DNA from: Tessaracoccus rhinocerotis
Lineage (GTDB): Bacteria; Actinomycetota; Actinomycetes; Propionibacteriales; Propionibacteriaceae
Assembly: GCF_007197885.1 (NCBI RefSeq)
Contig: NZ_VKKG01000006.1
Span: 1 to 64,000, forward strand
DNA length: 64,000 bases
Direction of reading: 5' to 3'
How positions within the stretch are numbered: the first letter of the stretch is position 1; every line of letters begins with the position of its first letter. The notes below the pieces were generated by a model. The model saw nothing but the letters and a program-made list of their open reading frames with translations, made no database searches and was not told the origin of the DNA. This document shows positions 47,993 to 57,593 of this stretch, piece by piece. A program made the translations under genes and the position numbers.

Positions 47993-49558
47993 TCAGGTCA
48001 TGCTCTCGTCGTCGCGGTGCGCCTTCATGGCGTTGAAGCTCTGGATCGTGACGGGCACCGGCTTGCCGGAGGAGCCGCCGTAGGGCTCGTCGAAGGCCGG
48101 GTCGCCGTCGAAGTTGACCGAGCAGCCCATCTCCTCGAGGTTGTGCGCCTGCTCGACGTGGGCCTTGGGGATGACGTAGCGCTCGTTGTACTTCGCGATC
48201 GCCAGGAGCCGGTACATCTGCTCCATCGCCCCGCCGGTCATCCCGACGGCCTCCGCGATCTCCTCGTCGCCCGGGCGGCCCAGCGTGATGTCGCGCATGT
48301 AGGCGCGCATCGCGGCGAGCTTCTGCAGCACCCCGGTCACGACGGCGGAGTCACCGGCGGTGAACAGCTCGGCCAGGTACTCCACCGGGATCCGGAGGGC
48401 GTCGATGGCGCCGAACAGGTTCCCGGCCGCCTCGGCGTCGTGGCCCTGCTCCTGCAGGAGGTCGACGACGGGCGACAGCGGCGGGATGTACCAGACCATC
48501 GGCATGGTGCGGTACTCCGGGTGCAGCGGCAGGGCCACCTTGAAGTACTTGCAAAGTGCGTAGATCGGGGACTTCTGGGCCGCCTCGATCCAGTCGTCGG
48601 CGATGCCGTTGGCGCGGGCCGCGGCGATCACCTCCGGGTCGCGCGGGTCCAGCATGATGTCCAGTTGCGCCTCGTAGAGGTCCTTCGGGTCCTCGACGGC
48701 TGCGGCCTCGGTGACGCGGTCGGCGTCGTAGAACACGATGCCGATGTAGCGCAGGCGGCCGACGCACGTCTCGGAGCACACCGTCGGCAGCCCCACCTCG
48801 ATGCGCGGGTAGCAGAAGTGGCACTTCTCGGCCTTGCCGGTGCGGTGGTTGAAGTAGACCTTCTTGTACGGGCAGCCCGTGACGCACTGGCGCCAGCCGC
48901 GGCACCGGTCCTGGTCAATGAGGACGATGCCGTCCTCCTCGCGCTTGTAGATGGCCCCCGACGGGCACGCGGCCATGCACGACGGGTTCAGGCAGTGCTC
49001 GCAGATGCGGGGCACGAAGAACATGAACGTCTTCTCGTACTCCGCCATGATCTTGTCGTTCGACTCCTTGCGGAGCTTCGCGATCACCGGGTCCTGGTGG
49101 ATGGTCTCGTGGATGCCACCCAGGGCGTCGTCCCAGTTGGCAGAGGCCTTGATGGCCATGTTCTCGCCCGTGATCAGCGACTTCGGCCGCGCCACCGGGA
49201 AGTCGTCGGTGAGCGGGGACTGGATCAGGTTCTCGTAGTCGTAGGTCCACGGCTCGTAGTAGTCGTCGAGGCCGGGCTGCACGGGCGAGGCGAAGATGCT
49301 CAGCAGCTTCTTGAACCGCCCGCCCGACTTGAGCTTGAGCCGCCCGGACTTCGTGCGGACCCAGCCGCCCTGCCACTTGTCCTGGTCCTCGTAGGTCCGG
49401 GGGTAGCCGAGGCCGGGGCGGGTCTCGACGTTGTTGAACCAGACGTACTCGGTGCCGGCGCGGTTGGTCCACGCCTGCTTGCAGGTGACCGAGCACGTGT
49501 GGCACCCGATGCACTTGTCGAGGTTCATCACCATCGACACCTGTGCCATGACTCGCAT
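47993..49558 (-). CDS. narH: nitrate reductase beta subunit NarH
   Basis: The protein is 521 aa. Four cysteine clusters are visible: CIGCHTCSVTCK, CEHCLNPSCMAACP, CRGWRQCVTGCP (Trp replacing one Cys, as in the [3Fe-4S] site of NarH) and CHFCYPRIEVGLPTVCSETC. It passes electrons from NarI to NarG. The ATG overlaps the narG stop as ATGA, which fixes the start; residues further upstream are a shadow of narG. Confidence 0.97.
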   Translation of the reverse strand: MRVMAQVSMVMNLDKCIGCHTCSVTCKQAWTNRAGTEYVWFNNVETRPGLGYPRTYEDQDKWQGGWVRTKSGRLKLKSGGRFKKLLSIFASPVQPGLDDYYEPWTYDYENLIQSPLTDDFPVARPKSLITGENMAIKASANWDDALGGIHETIHQDPVIAKLRKESNDKIMAEYEKTFMFFVPRICEHCLNPSCMAACPSGAIYKREEDGIVLIDQDRCRGWRQCVTGCPYKKVYFNHRTGKAEKCHFCYPRIEVGLPTVCSETCVGRLRYIGIVFYDADRVTEAAAVEDPKDLYEAQLDIMLDPRDPEVIAAARANGIADDWIEAAQKSPIYALCKYFKVALPLHPEYRTMPMVWYIPPLSPVVDLLQEQGHDAEAAGNLFGAIDALRIPVEYLAELFTAGDSAVVTGVLQKLAAMRAYMRDITLGRPGDEEIAEAVGMTGGAMEQMYRLLAIAKYNERYVIPKAHVEQAHNLEEMGCSVNFDGDPAFDEPYGGSSGKPVPVTIQSFNAMKAHRDDESMT

Positions 49559-52500
49559 CAGTACTGAACCTCCTGGGAGCGACGGCGCACCGTCGAGACG
49601 ATGTCTCGCTGGACACCTGTTGGACCTAGGTAGTTGAACGCGTAGCTGAGGTGGGCGTAGCCACCGATCAGGTGCGTGGGCTTCATGAGGATTCGCGTCA
49701 CCGAGTTGTGGATGCCGCCGCGCCTGCCGGTGGCCTCGGACTTGGGGACGTCGATGGTGCGCTCCTGCGCGTGCTGGACGTAGGCGACGCCGTCGGGGAT
49801 CTTCGGCGAGACGACGGCGCGGGCCACGAACACGCCGTTGGCGTTGGTGAGCTCGATCCAGTCGTTGTCCGCCACGCCGATGGAGCGTGCGTCGTTCACG
49901 CTGAGCCAGGCCTGCGGCCCGCCGCGGCCGAGGCTCAGCATGAACAGGTTGTCCTGGTACTCGGAGTGGATCGACCACTTGTTGTGGACGGTCAGGTAGC
50001 GCAGCACGATGGACTTCTCGCCGTTGGGGCCGAGCTCGGGCTCGCCGAAGGAGCGCGCCATGTCCAGCGGGGGCCGGAAGATCGGCAGGTTCTCGCCGGC
50101 GTCGGTGAGCCAGTCGTGGTCCAGGAAGAAGTGCATGCGGCCCGAGAGGGTGTGCCACGGCTTGAGCCGCTCGGTGTTGATGGTGAACGCGGCGTAGCGG
50201 CGCCCTCCGGTCTCCGAGCCGGACCACTCCGGCGACGTGATCACCGGCTGCGGTGCCTGCTGGGTCTGCACGAACGTGATCCGACGCTCCTCGGAGCCCT
50301 CGGAGAAGTCGACGAGCTTGCGGCCGGTCTTCTTCTCCAGGTCCCGGAAGCCCGCCGTGGCGAGCTCACCGTTGGTGGTTCCGGAGAACATCAGGATGGC
50401 CTCGGCCATCCGCTCGTCGGTGTCGATCGCCGCACGGCCGGCGGCTGGGCCGCTCGGGTAGACGCCGTGCAGCTCGGCCAGCTGTTGGACCTGGTGTTTC
50501 ACGTCGTAGGTGATGTTCTTGACCGTGAAACCGAGCCGGTCGGCGAGGGGGCCGACGGTGGCGAGCTTGTCAGCGATCGCGGTGTAGTCGCGCTCCACCA
50601 CCATCAACTGGGGCATGTTGACGCCCGGCACGGGTTCGATCGTCTCGTCGTGCTTCCAGTCCCGCTGGATGCCGCCGGGCTGCTTCACCTGCCCGGGGGT
50701 GTCGTGCTGCAGCGGGACGGCGACGAGGTCGCGACGAGTGTCCAGGCGACCCTTGGCCATCCTGGAGACCGCCTCGGCCAGGTCGTGGAACAGCTGGAAG
50801 TCCGTGCGGGTCTCCCACGGGGGGCTGATCGCCGGGGTGAACGCGTGCACGTAGGGGTGCATGTCGGTGCTGGAGAGGTCGTACTTCTCGTACCAGGTGG
50901 CCGCCGGCAGCACGAGGTCGCTCAGCAGCGTCGACGACGTCATGCGGAAGTCCGCGGTGATCAGGAGGTCGAGCTTGCCCTCGGGGGCCTCCTCGTGGAA
51001 CCTGACCTCCTTCGGCTGCCGGTCCGCACCGTGCTCGTTGGGCATCAGGTTGTTGTGCGTGCCGAGCAGGTGCTTGAGGAAGTACTCGTTGCCCTTGGCC
51101 GAGGAGCCGAACAGGTTGGAGCGCCACAGCACCATGGTGCGCGGCCAGTTGGCGGGTGCGTCGACGTCCTCGATCGCCGAGGTCAGCGCGCCGGACTTCA
51201 GCTGCTGCGCCACCCAGGTCCCGACGTCGGGGGCCTCCCCCGCGTCGACGGCGGCCAGCGCCTCGTCGGCCAGGTCCAGGGGGTTGCGGTCGAACTGTGG
51301 GTAGAACGGCATCCAGCCCTGCCGGGCGGACTTCACCAGCGCGTCGGCGGCGTGCAGGCCGTCGAGGTTGCCGGTGGACAGCGGGCTGGTGATGGCGTCG
51401 GAGGAGAAGCCGTCGGTGCGCCACTGGTCGGTGTGCATGTACCAGTAGCCGGTTCCGATCATCGTGCGCGGCGGCCGCGACCAGTCCATGGCGTTGGCCA
51501 TGTTGAACCAGCCGGTCATGGGGCGGGCCTTCTCCTGGCCGACGTAGTGGGCCCAGCCGCCGCCGTTGCGGCCGATGCAGCCGGTCATCATCAGCAGCGA
51601 CATGATCGCCCGGTAGGTGGTGTCCGCGTGGTACCAGTGGCAGATGCCGGCGCCGATGATGATCATCGTGCGGCCCTCGGACTCCTCGGAGTTCTTCGCG
51701 AACTCGCGGGCGGTGCGCAGGCACGCCTCGGCGGGGACGGCGGTGATCGGCTCCTGCCAGGCCGGGGTGTAGGGCACCGTGGCGTCGTCGTAGCCGGTGG
51801 GCCACACGCCCGGCAGGCCCTCGCGGCCGACGCCGTACTGCGCGAGCATCAGGTCGAAGACCGTGGTGACCAACTGGCCGGCCACGCGCTTGGCGGGGAC
51901 GCCGCGGCGCAGGATGGAGCCCTCGCCGCGCGGGTCCTCGAAGCAGGGCTGCGCGATCTCGACGTGCTCGACGTCGCCGGAGCCGTCGTCGAGGAGGCTG
52001 AGTGCGGGGTCGAGGTCCTCGAGGTCGAGGTTCCACTTGCCCTGGCCGTCCTCGTTGTAGCGGTAGCCCATGGAGCCGTTCGGCACGGCGGGGGCGCCGG
52101 TGGCCCGGTCCCACAGCACCGTCTTGAAGGCGGCGTCGGGGACGTCCTGGCCGAGATCTGCGGCGGTGATGAACTTGGAGGCGGTCAGGCCGTGGCCCTC
52201 GGGGTGCTCGACGAGGCTGACCAGCATCGTCATGTCGGTGAACTGCTTGACGTAGTTCTCGAAGAACGGGACGCGCTTGTCGACGAAGTTCTCCTTGAGC
52301 ATCACGTGTCCCATGGCCATGGCCAGCGCGCCGTCGGTGCCGGCCTGCGCGGGCAGCCACTCGTCGGCGAACTTGACGTTGTCGGCGTAGTCAGGTGCGA
52401 CGGTGACCACCTTGGTGCCGCGGTAGCGGACCTCGGCCATCCAGTGCGCGTCGGGGGTGCGGGTGACGGGGACGTTGCTGCCCCACATCATCAGGTAGGT

Positions 52501-53274
52501 GGAGTCCCACCAGTCGCCCGACTCGGGCACGTCGGTCTGGTCGCCGAAGACCTGCGGCGAGGCCACGGGCAGGTCCGCGTACCAGTCGTAGAAGCTGGTC
52601 ATCGCGCCACCGAGGAGGTGGGTGAAGCGGGTGCCGATCGCGTGGCTGACGAGGCTCATCGCGGGGATCGGGGAGAAGGAGACGATGCGGTCGGGACCGT
52701 AGTTCTTGATGGTGTTGACGTAGCTGGCGGCGGCGATCTCGAGCGCCTCGTTCCAGTTCATCCGCACCAGACCGCCCTTGCCGCGGGCCTGCTGGTAGCG
52801 CTTGCGCTTGACCGGGTCGGTGGTGATCTCGCGGAACGCCTCGACGGGGTCGCCCAGCCGGGCCTTCGCCTCGCGGTACATCTCGATCAGGACGCCGCGG
52901 CCGTACGGGTAGCGCACCCGGGTCGGCGAGTAGGTGTACCAGGAGAAGGAGGCGCCGCGGGGGCAGCCGCGGGGCTCGTACTCGGGGCGGTCGTCACCGG
53001 TGCTCGGGTAGTCGGTCTGCTGCGCCTCCCAGGTGATGATCCCGTCCTTGACGTAGACCTTCCAGGAGCAGGAGCCGGTGCAGTTCACGCCGTGGGTGGA
53101 GCGAACCACCTTGTCATGGCTCCAACGGTCGCGGTAGAACACGTCGCCCGCGCGGCCGCCCTGCCGGAACACCGCCCGGCCGTCGGGGGTCTCGTCCCAT
53201 CCGGTGAAGAACTTTCCGATGTTCAGGAGGGCATCGCTGGCGGGTCCGTCGAGGCGTGCAGATTCCGTGGTCAT
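49558..53274 (-). CDS. narG: respiratory nitrate reductase alpha subunit NarG
   Basis: The protein is 1238 aa, the usual length. The [4Fe-4S] site begins HGVNCTGSCSWKVYVKD with a later PRGCPRGAS. The Mo-ligand Asp lies in SFYDWYADLPVASPQ. QTDVPESGDWW, MWGSNVPVTRTPDAHW and AQAGTDGALAMAMGHVML match NarG closely. No twin-arginine signal is present at the N terminus, so it acts inside the cell with NarHI on the membrane. First gene of the operon; ATG at 53274. An AT-rich stretch lies upstream. Confidence 0.98.
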   Translation of the reverse strand: MTTESARLDGPASDALLNIGKFFTGWDETPDGRAVFRQGGRAGDVFYRDRWSHDKVVRSTHGVNCTGSCSWKVYVKDGIITWEAQQTDYPSTGDDRPEYEPRGCPRGASFSWYTYSPTRVRYPYGRGVLIEMYREAKARLGDPVEAFREITTDPVKRKRYQQARGKGGLVRMNWNEALEIAAASYVNTIKNYGPDRIVSFSPIPAMSLVSHAIGTRFTHLLGGAMTSFYDWYADLPVASPQVFGDQTDVPESGDWWDSTYLMMWGSNVPVTRTPDAHWMAEVRYRGTKVVTVAPDYADNVKFADEWLPAQAGTDGALAMAMGHVMLKENFVDKRVPFFENYVKQFTDMTMLVSLVEHPEGHGLTASKFITAADLGQDVPDAAFKTVLWDRATGAPAVPNGSMGYRYNEDGQGKWNLDLEDLDPALSLLDDGSGDVEHVEIAQPCFEDPRGEGSILRRGVPAKRVAGQLVTTVFDLMLAQYGVGREGLPGVWPTGYDDATVPYTPAWQEPITAVPAEACLRTAREFAKNSEESEGRTMIIIGAGICHWYHADTTYRAIMSLLMMTGCIGRNGGGWAHYVGQEKARPMTGWFNMANAMDWSRPPRTMIGTGYWYMHTDQWRTDGFSSDAITSPLSTGNLDGLHAADALVKSARQGWMPFYPQFDRNPLDLADEALAAVDAGEAPDVGTWVAQQLKSGALTSAIEDVDAPANWPRTMVLWRSNLFGSSAKGNEYFLKHLLGTHNNLMPNEHGADRQPKEVRFHEEAPEGKLDLLITADFRMTSSTLLSDLVLPAATWYEKYDLSSTDMHPYVHAFTPAISPPWETRTDFQLFHDLAEAVSRMAKGRLDTRRDLVAVPLQHDTPGQVKQPGGIQRDWKHDETIEPVPGVNMPQLMVVERDYTAIADKLATVGPLADRLGFTVKNITYDVKHQVQQLAELHGVYPSGPAAGRAAIDTDERMAEAILMFSGTTNGELATAGFRDLEKKTGRKLVDFSEGSEERRITFVQTQQAPQPVITSPEWSGSETGGRRYAAFTINTERLKPWHTLSGRMHFFLDHDWLTDAGENLPIFRPPLDMARSFGEPELGPNGEKSIVLRYLTVHNKWSIHSEYQDNLFMLSLGRGGPQAWLSVNDARSIGVADNDWIELTNANGVFVARAVVSPKIPDGVAYVQHAQERTIDVPKSEATGRRGGIHNSVTRILMKPTHLIGGYAHLSYAFNYLGPTGVQRDIVSTVRRRSQEVQY

Positions 53275-53420
53275 GGTTCCTATCGAAACACTCGAGGGGA
53301 CGATTTACAGGTGAATCACGGGAAGTTTTACACAATGTTTTGGGTTTTAATAGGTGACGCGACGATGTCGTATTTCCCGATCCCTGAAAGCAGGAGGAGG
53401 GCGGCATAGACTCTGTGTGC
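53275..53420. promoter_or_regulatory. divergent narG/mobA promoter region
   Basis: A 146-bp gap includes an unusually AT-rich block (about 53330-53380, with GTTTTGGGTTTTAATAGG) in an otherwise GC-rich neighbourhood, suitable for promoters on both strands. No clear FNR/Crp-type TTGAT-ATCAA box is visible. The precise sites are not resolved by eye. Confidence 0.5.
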
Positions 53421-54299
53421 ATGACGGTTGCACTCATCATCGGAGGCGGGCGCTCCAAGCGCATGGGAACCAACAAGGGAGAGTTGACCCTTGAGGGCCG
53501 GACGCTGCTGGAGCGGGCAGTCGACGCCGTCACCGACGCCAGCCTCGCGATCGTCGTAGCCCAGGAGGTGGAGCTCACCCCCGCGCCGCGTTGGCCGGAG
53601 GTCAGGTTCACACTCGAGAACCCGCCCTTCGGCGGTCCCGTCGCCGGCATCGCCGCAGGGGTGGCACAGCTCTCGGACCGCTCGGACGCCGAGGAGGTCA
53701 TCGTCCTGCCGGTGGACGCCCCGTCCGTCAGCGACGCCGCCGGTGAGCTCGGCGCCGCCCGTCCAGGACCCGACGGCGTGGTGCTGCAGGACCAGCAGGG
53801 CTGGCCCCAGTACCTCTTCGGCCGCTACCGCCTCGGCTCACTGCGGCGGGCGCTGGGCGAACTCGGCCGGGTCCGAGGGGCGTCGGTGAGGAGCTTCGGC
53901 GAACTGCTGAACGTGGCCCGCGTCGTCGTCGACCACGACCTGATCGCCGACGTCGACACCCCCGAGCAGGCCATCGAGGCCGGGATCGACCTGCCGCGGG
54001 AGCGCCGCGACGACCCGGGCGTCGTCGAGCGCGTCCACAACTGGCGCGACATACTCGCGGGTGAACTCGGGATCTCCGACGCGCCCTTCGACATCGACCA
54101 GATCCTGAAGCTCGCGGCCATCGTCTCGAAGGACGTCGCCCGCCCTGCGGTTCCGGTGACCGCCTACGGCATCGGCGTCGCCGTCGGGATGGCCCTGGGC
54201 CGCGGCAAGGACGCGGACGCCGCGCTGGCCCGCGCCATCGACATCGCCACCGCCCCCGGCAACACCGACCCGGCCCGCAGGCCGCACACCGGAGCCTGA
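53421..54299 (+). CDS. mobA: MobA-like guanylyltransferase fused to DUF6457
   Basis: The protein is 292 aa. LIIGGGRSKRMGTNKGEL is the MobA nucleotide-binding loop. NPPFGGPVAGIAAGV and VIVLPVDAP with the metal Asp follow. The second part (about 200-292; LGISDAPFDIDQILKLAAI, then VTAYGIGVAVGMALGRG) is DUF6457, known in actinobacteria, sometimes fused here. It attaches GMP to molybdopterin to make the bis-MGD form used by NarG. ATG at 53421; a GTG two codons earlier is also in frame. Divergent from narG. Confidence 0.85.
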   Translation: MTVALIIGGGRSKRMGTNKGELTLEGRTLLERAVDAVTDASLAIVVAQEVELTPAPRWPEVRFTLENPPFGGPVAGIAAGVAQLSDRSDAEEVIVLPVDAPSVSDAAGELGAARPGPDGVVLQDQQGWPQYLFGRYRLGSLRRALGELGRVRGASVRSFGELLNVARVVVDHDLIADVDTPEQAIEAGIDLPRERRDDPGVVERVHNWRDILAGELGISDAPFDIDQILKLAAIVSKDVARPAVPVTAYGIGVAVGMALGRGKDADAALARAIDIATAPGNTDPARRPHTGA

Positions 54300-54307
54300 G
54301 CCCGCCG

Positions 54308-55030
54308 GTGGGCGACCAGCCCGCGCGCCCCGTCGTCCTCGTGCACGGGCTGCGCACCTCGGCGACGATGTGGGACCAACAACGACCCATCCTGGAGGCC
54401 ACCGGCCGGGCCGTGTTCACGCCCGACCTACCGGGCCATGGCACCCGGCGCGACGAGCCGTTCACGCCCGAGGGCGCCGTCGCCGCGGTCTCCGGAGCCG
54501 TGGCGCGCGCGGCAGCCGCCACCGGCCGGGACGTGGACCTCGTGGGCTGCTCCCTCGGCGGGATGGTTGCGATCCACGCCGCCGCCGACCGACCCCCACA
54601 CGTCGCCTCGCTCGTCGCGGCCAACTGCGCCGTCCAGCCCGGGAGGCGCACGGCGGGTCTGTACGGACTCGCGATCCGCGCGCTCCACGGCCTGCCCGGG
54701 GCCCCCGCCCGGTCCGGCGGTCCCCTGCTGCGGCGCCTGCTCGGTGAGTCCGGGGCGCTCGCCTACGTCCGCGGCGGCACCGCCGACGACGACGCCGTCC
54801 GCGCCGCGCTGGGCGCCGTCGCCGCCTGGGACCTGCGGGCGGACCTGGCGCGCATCGACGTCCCCGTGACGATCCTCAGCAGTCGCTTCGACCAGCTCCG
54901 GCTGCAGGAGCGCTCATTCGCCGTGGCCGCACCCCGGGGGCGGCTGGTGGTACTGGACCACGGAACACACTTGGCGCCGCTCGCGGAGCCGGACCGCTGG
55001 ACTGCGGCACTGGTCAGAGCACTGGCGTGA
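54308..55030 (+). CDS. alpha/beta hydrolase
   Basis: The protein is 240 aa. VVLVHGLRTSATMWDQQ (oxyanion loop), the nucleophile elbow GCSLGGM with Ser, and DHGTHLAPL with the catalytic His are in place. The Asp is probably in SSRFDQLRL. GTG start eight bases after the mobA stop, so likely in its operon; its substrate is unknown. Possibly unrelated to Moco. Confidence 0.8.
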   Translation: MGDQPARPVVLVHGLRTSATMWDQQRPILEATGRAVFTPDLPGHGTRRDEPFTPEGAVAAVSGAVARAAAATGRDVDLVGCSLGGMVAIHAAADRPPHVASLVAANCAVQPGRRTAGLYGLAIRALHGLPGAPARSGGPLLRRLLGESGALAYVRGGTADDDAVRAALGAVAAWDLRADLARIDVPVTILSSRFDQLRLQERSFAVAAPRGRLVVLDHGTHLAPLAEPDRWTAALVRALA

Positions 55031-55109
55031 CGAAGCTCGGGCGGGCCAGAGTTCGCGGCCGGCACCAGGTTCCACGAGTTCGCCGTTCGACCTGCCCCTG
55101 ACACACGGA

Positions 55110-55137
55110 GGGGCCGGGCCCCAAAAGGCCCGGCCCC
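55110..55137. terminator. GC-rich bidirectional terminator-like hairpin
   Basis: GGGGCCGGGCC (55110-55120) and GGCCCGGCCCC (55127-55137) pair perfectly around a six-base loop (CCAAAA). It lies between the convergent hydrolase and xylanase genes. There is no T-run on either side, as often in actinobacteria. Confidence 0.65.
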
Positions 55138-55151
55138 ACTCGCTACTCAGT

Positions 55152-57047
55152 TCAGCTGAAGCGAACCATGTTGTTGAAGACCTCCTTGGTCACAACGCGG
55201 TAGCCGGTGGCCGTGCGCTCGACGACCTTCGCGTCCACGTAGGTACGGCAGCCGTTCCCGCCAACAGCGGGTGTGTTGCACTCGGTGCGCCAGTTGCGGC
55301 CAGCGTCGTCGGTCCAACGCCCGGTGTTGCCCAGCGGGTTGTTGGCCCACATCGCCTTCGGGGAGGCGACGTAGGTCAGGTTGTTGAACGTCCAGCCGTT
55401 GGTCTGCACGAACTGCCCGCCGCTCTGGTGGACCTGCGTGCCCCAGATGAAGGTGTGGCACCGAATCGTCTGCGAGTACGGCTCACACACAGTCATCCAG
55501 TCACGACCACCGGACTTGTGGAAACCGGGGGTCTCGTACAGGTCAGCTCCACCGACGGGCTTCGGTGAGGCGGTGACGGTAACCGTCGGGGCCGGCTCCG
55601 CGGTGGCGGTCACGGTGACGGTGGGCGTCGGTTCGGGAGTGGCCGTGGCCAGCCATGCCTCCGGGTCAGCGACTGCCGGGGCGGAGAGCTTCTGGGACCA
55701 GTCGCCGTTGAAGATCTGCGGGTTGTGGTTCCTTCGCCAGTTGAGGGCGTCGGTCAGTCCCCAGAAGGTGACCCGGTCCATGTCCTGGGCGTACTTCTTG
55801 TAGACGGCGAAGTACTCGGCGAAGCGCTGCGCCTGGATGGCCTCGAGCTCGGTTCGGCTCTGGATCTTGCCTTCCCAGTAGGTGAATCCGGGCTTGGAGA
55901 TGAGGTCAGCGGCCGCCGGGTCGTTGAGGTCGTAGTAGGTGCCGCCCTCTCCCTGGGGCTCGGCGTCCCATGCCTCCCAGACCTGCAGGTCCAGTTCGCT
56001 CACGTTGGCGGTGAAGCCGGCCTCGGTGATCATTTGCAGTGAACGTTCGACCGACGCATGGTCGGAGCAGGCGCCCGGCTGCCACTCCTCGGCCTCCTCG
56101 TTGACCAGCTCCGGGAGATCGGTCAGGTCGGAGCAGGCGAACGCCGGGGTCTGGTTGATGTAGTTGTGGGACTGCAGGCCGATGGTCTCGATCAGCTGGC
56201 GCGGGTCGTCCGGGTTCTCGGCGGCATAGCGCTCGTTGAACTCGGTGGCCATGGCGAGGATGGCCTTGGCCTTGCCCTCGGACTGGAAGACGTTGAAGTC
56301 GTTGTACTCGAGCTTGACGTCGGGATCGTACTTGCGGGCGAAGTAGAAGGCGTCGTAGATGAAGTCGCCCGGGGTTTCGCCGGCCGCCTCGTCGATGCCC
56401 CGGGTGTAGGCGCTGTACCAACCCGAGAACGCGTAGTCCGCCGGGGCTCCCCGGAGGTAGGTTTGCCAGTCCTCTGTCGCCGGGTCGAACGAATCGACCC
56501 CGTCGGCGAAGGCCTCGTTCACGACGTCCCACGACACGACTCGACCTTCGAAGTGGGCGAGCACCTCCTTGATGTAGCGCTCCATGTTGGCCTTGGCCTC
56601 GGCACGGGTGCCGCTGTACAGCTTGGAGGGCGACTGGCTGTGCCACACCAGCACGTGACCGTGGACGCCCATGCCGCGATCGATGGTCTCGTTGACGAAC
56701 TCGTCGGCGTCCTCGTAGGTGAAGGTCCACTCCCCGGTTTCGGAGTTGATGTTCGCGTCGGGAAGCAACTGGTCCGGCTTCATGATGTTCTCGGCAGTCA
56801 TGATGTTGTAGTGCTTCTCAACCTGGGACCAGTTGGGGGAATCCTCGGCGTAGGTCTGGGGTCCGGAGTAAATGTTGCCGACGTTGAAGTAGTCCTCGTA
56901 AACCTCCTTCAACGGGGCGATGGGTGCATCTGCGGTAGCTGTGGGTTCCCCGTGGGCGGGCACGGCGTACCCGATCGTGGCGACGGCTGCGGCCAGGCCG
57001 GCGCCCATCCAGCGAGCGGCCCCTCGGCGGCGGTGACGAGACAACAT
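55152..57047 (-). CDS. secreted GH10 endo-xylanase with C-terminal domain
   Basis: The protein is 631 aa. The signal peptide (1 to about 34, ending AVPAHG) leads to a GH10 domain (about 50-420). WDVVNEAF carries the acid/base Glu and NVSELDLQVW the nucleophile Glu; YEDYFNVGNIY, NIMKPDQLLPD, GHVLVWHSQSP and IGLQSHNYINQT are typical. A Thr/Pro/Val linker (TPTVTVTATAEPAPTVTV) follows, and then a C-terminal module (about 520-631) with four Cys, possibly a carbohydrate or wall-binding repeat. The ATG at 57047 has AAAGGAAG three to four bases upstream. It hydrolyses xylan outside the cell. It lies between mobA and moaAD, foreign to the nitrate theme. Confidence 0.92.
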   Translation of the reverse strand: MLSRHRRRGAARWMGAGLAAAVATIGYAVPAHGEPTATADAPIAPLKEVYEDYFNVGNIYSGPQTYAEDSPNWSQVEKHYNIMTAENIMKPDQLLPDANINSETGEWTFTYEDADEFVNETIDRGMGVHGHVLVWHSQSPSKLYSGTRAEAKANMERYIKEVLAHFEGRVVSWDVVNEAFADGVDSFDPATEDWQTYLRGAPADYAFSGWYSAYTRGIDEAAGETPGDFIYDAFYFARKYDPDVKLEYNDFNVFQSEGKAKAILAMATEFNERYAAENPDDPRQLIETIGLQSHNYINQTPAFACSDLTDLPELVNEEAEEWQPGACSDHASVERSLQMITEAGFTANVSELDLQVWEAWDAEPQGEGGTYYDLNDPAAADLISKPGFTYWEGKIQSRTELEAIQAQRFAEYFAVYKKYAQDMDRVTFWGLTDALNWRRNHNPQIFNGDWSQKLSAPAVADPEAWLATATPEPTPTVTVTATAEPAPTVTVTASPKPVGGADLYETPGFHKSGGRDWMTVCEPYSQTIRCHTFIWGTQVHQSGGQFVQTNGWTFNNLTYVASPKAMWANNPLGNTGRWTDDAGRNWRTECNTPAVGGNGCRTYVDAKVVERTATGYRVVTKEVFNNMVRFS

Positions 57048-57200
57048 GGTCTTCCTTTCGGATCGTTGCTCCGCAGGGGAGCAAGTGGTGCCAGATCGCC
57101 ATGCGTGACTGCTTCGTCCGTGAGAGCAGTCGGAGATCTGCTGCATTTGGTGTAGTCCCAAACAAAAAGAACCCTAGCCGTTTGCGCGCGCGGTTCGGAG

Positions 57201-57232
57201 AGTTTCGTAAAGTTTCGTTGACTGGGACGAAA
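57201..57232 (-). promoter_or_regulatory. AGTTTCGT repeats upstream of the xylanase
   Basis: AGTTTCGT occurs at 57201-57208 and 57211-57218, a 10-base period. ACGAAA at 57227-57232 is the inverse of TTTCGT (57213-57218). Such phased and inverted words suggest an operator, perhaps for a sugar-responsive regulator. The rest of 57048-57349 shows nothing else obvious. Confidence 0.4.
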
Positions 57233-57349
57233 TGCGGCCTGCTGACGCCCGAGATCTGGCGAACCGAAACGCCTCGTCGTCCTCGTGTGACCCCAACGGC
57301 CCCGGAGTACTTGCCGGCGGTCAGCCCAGCCGGCGCGAAGAGATGCGGA

Positions 57350-57592
57350 TCAGCCGCCGGCGAACGGTGGCAGCACGTCGAGTTGCGTCGCCGAACCCAC
57401 CGCGACGGAGCGGTCCCGCACGCGTGCACCGTCGAGCAGCAGTGAGCTGGCCCCCACCACCTTGGCCAGGCGTGCGTCGTCGCCCACCACCTGCTGCACG
57501 ACGTACTCGACCGTCTGCTCGGGCGTCACCTCGACGGTTCGCGACGGCGTGCCCGCGGCCTCGGCGGCCCCGGCGAAGAATCGGATCTCCAT
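57350..57592 (-). CDS. moaD: molybdopterin synthase sulfur carrier MoaD
   Basis: The protein is 80 aa, with the ubiquitin-like start MEIRFFAGAAEAAG and the required C-terminal Gly-Gly (PPFAGG). MoaD-thiocarboxylate donates sulfur to MoaE. The ATG at 57592 has GGAGG five bases upstream and follows the moaA stop by one base. A TTG at 57604 is in frame but would come before the ribosome site. Confidence 0.92.
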   Translation of the reverse strand: MEIRFFAGAAEAAGTPSRTVEVTPEQTVEYVVQQVVGDDARLAKVVGASSLLLDGARVRDRSVAVGSATQLDVLPPFAGG

Positions 57593-57593
57593 G

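Noticed and set aside
49651-53409. A 1252-codon plus-strand frame opposite narG
   Set aside because: narG is complete and conserved; the opposite frame is a consequence of high GC codon use.
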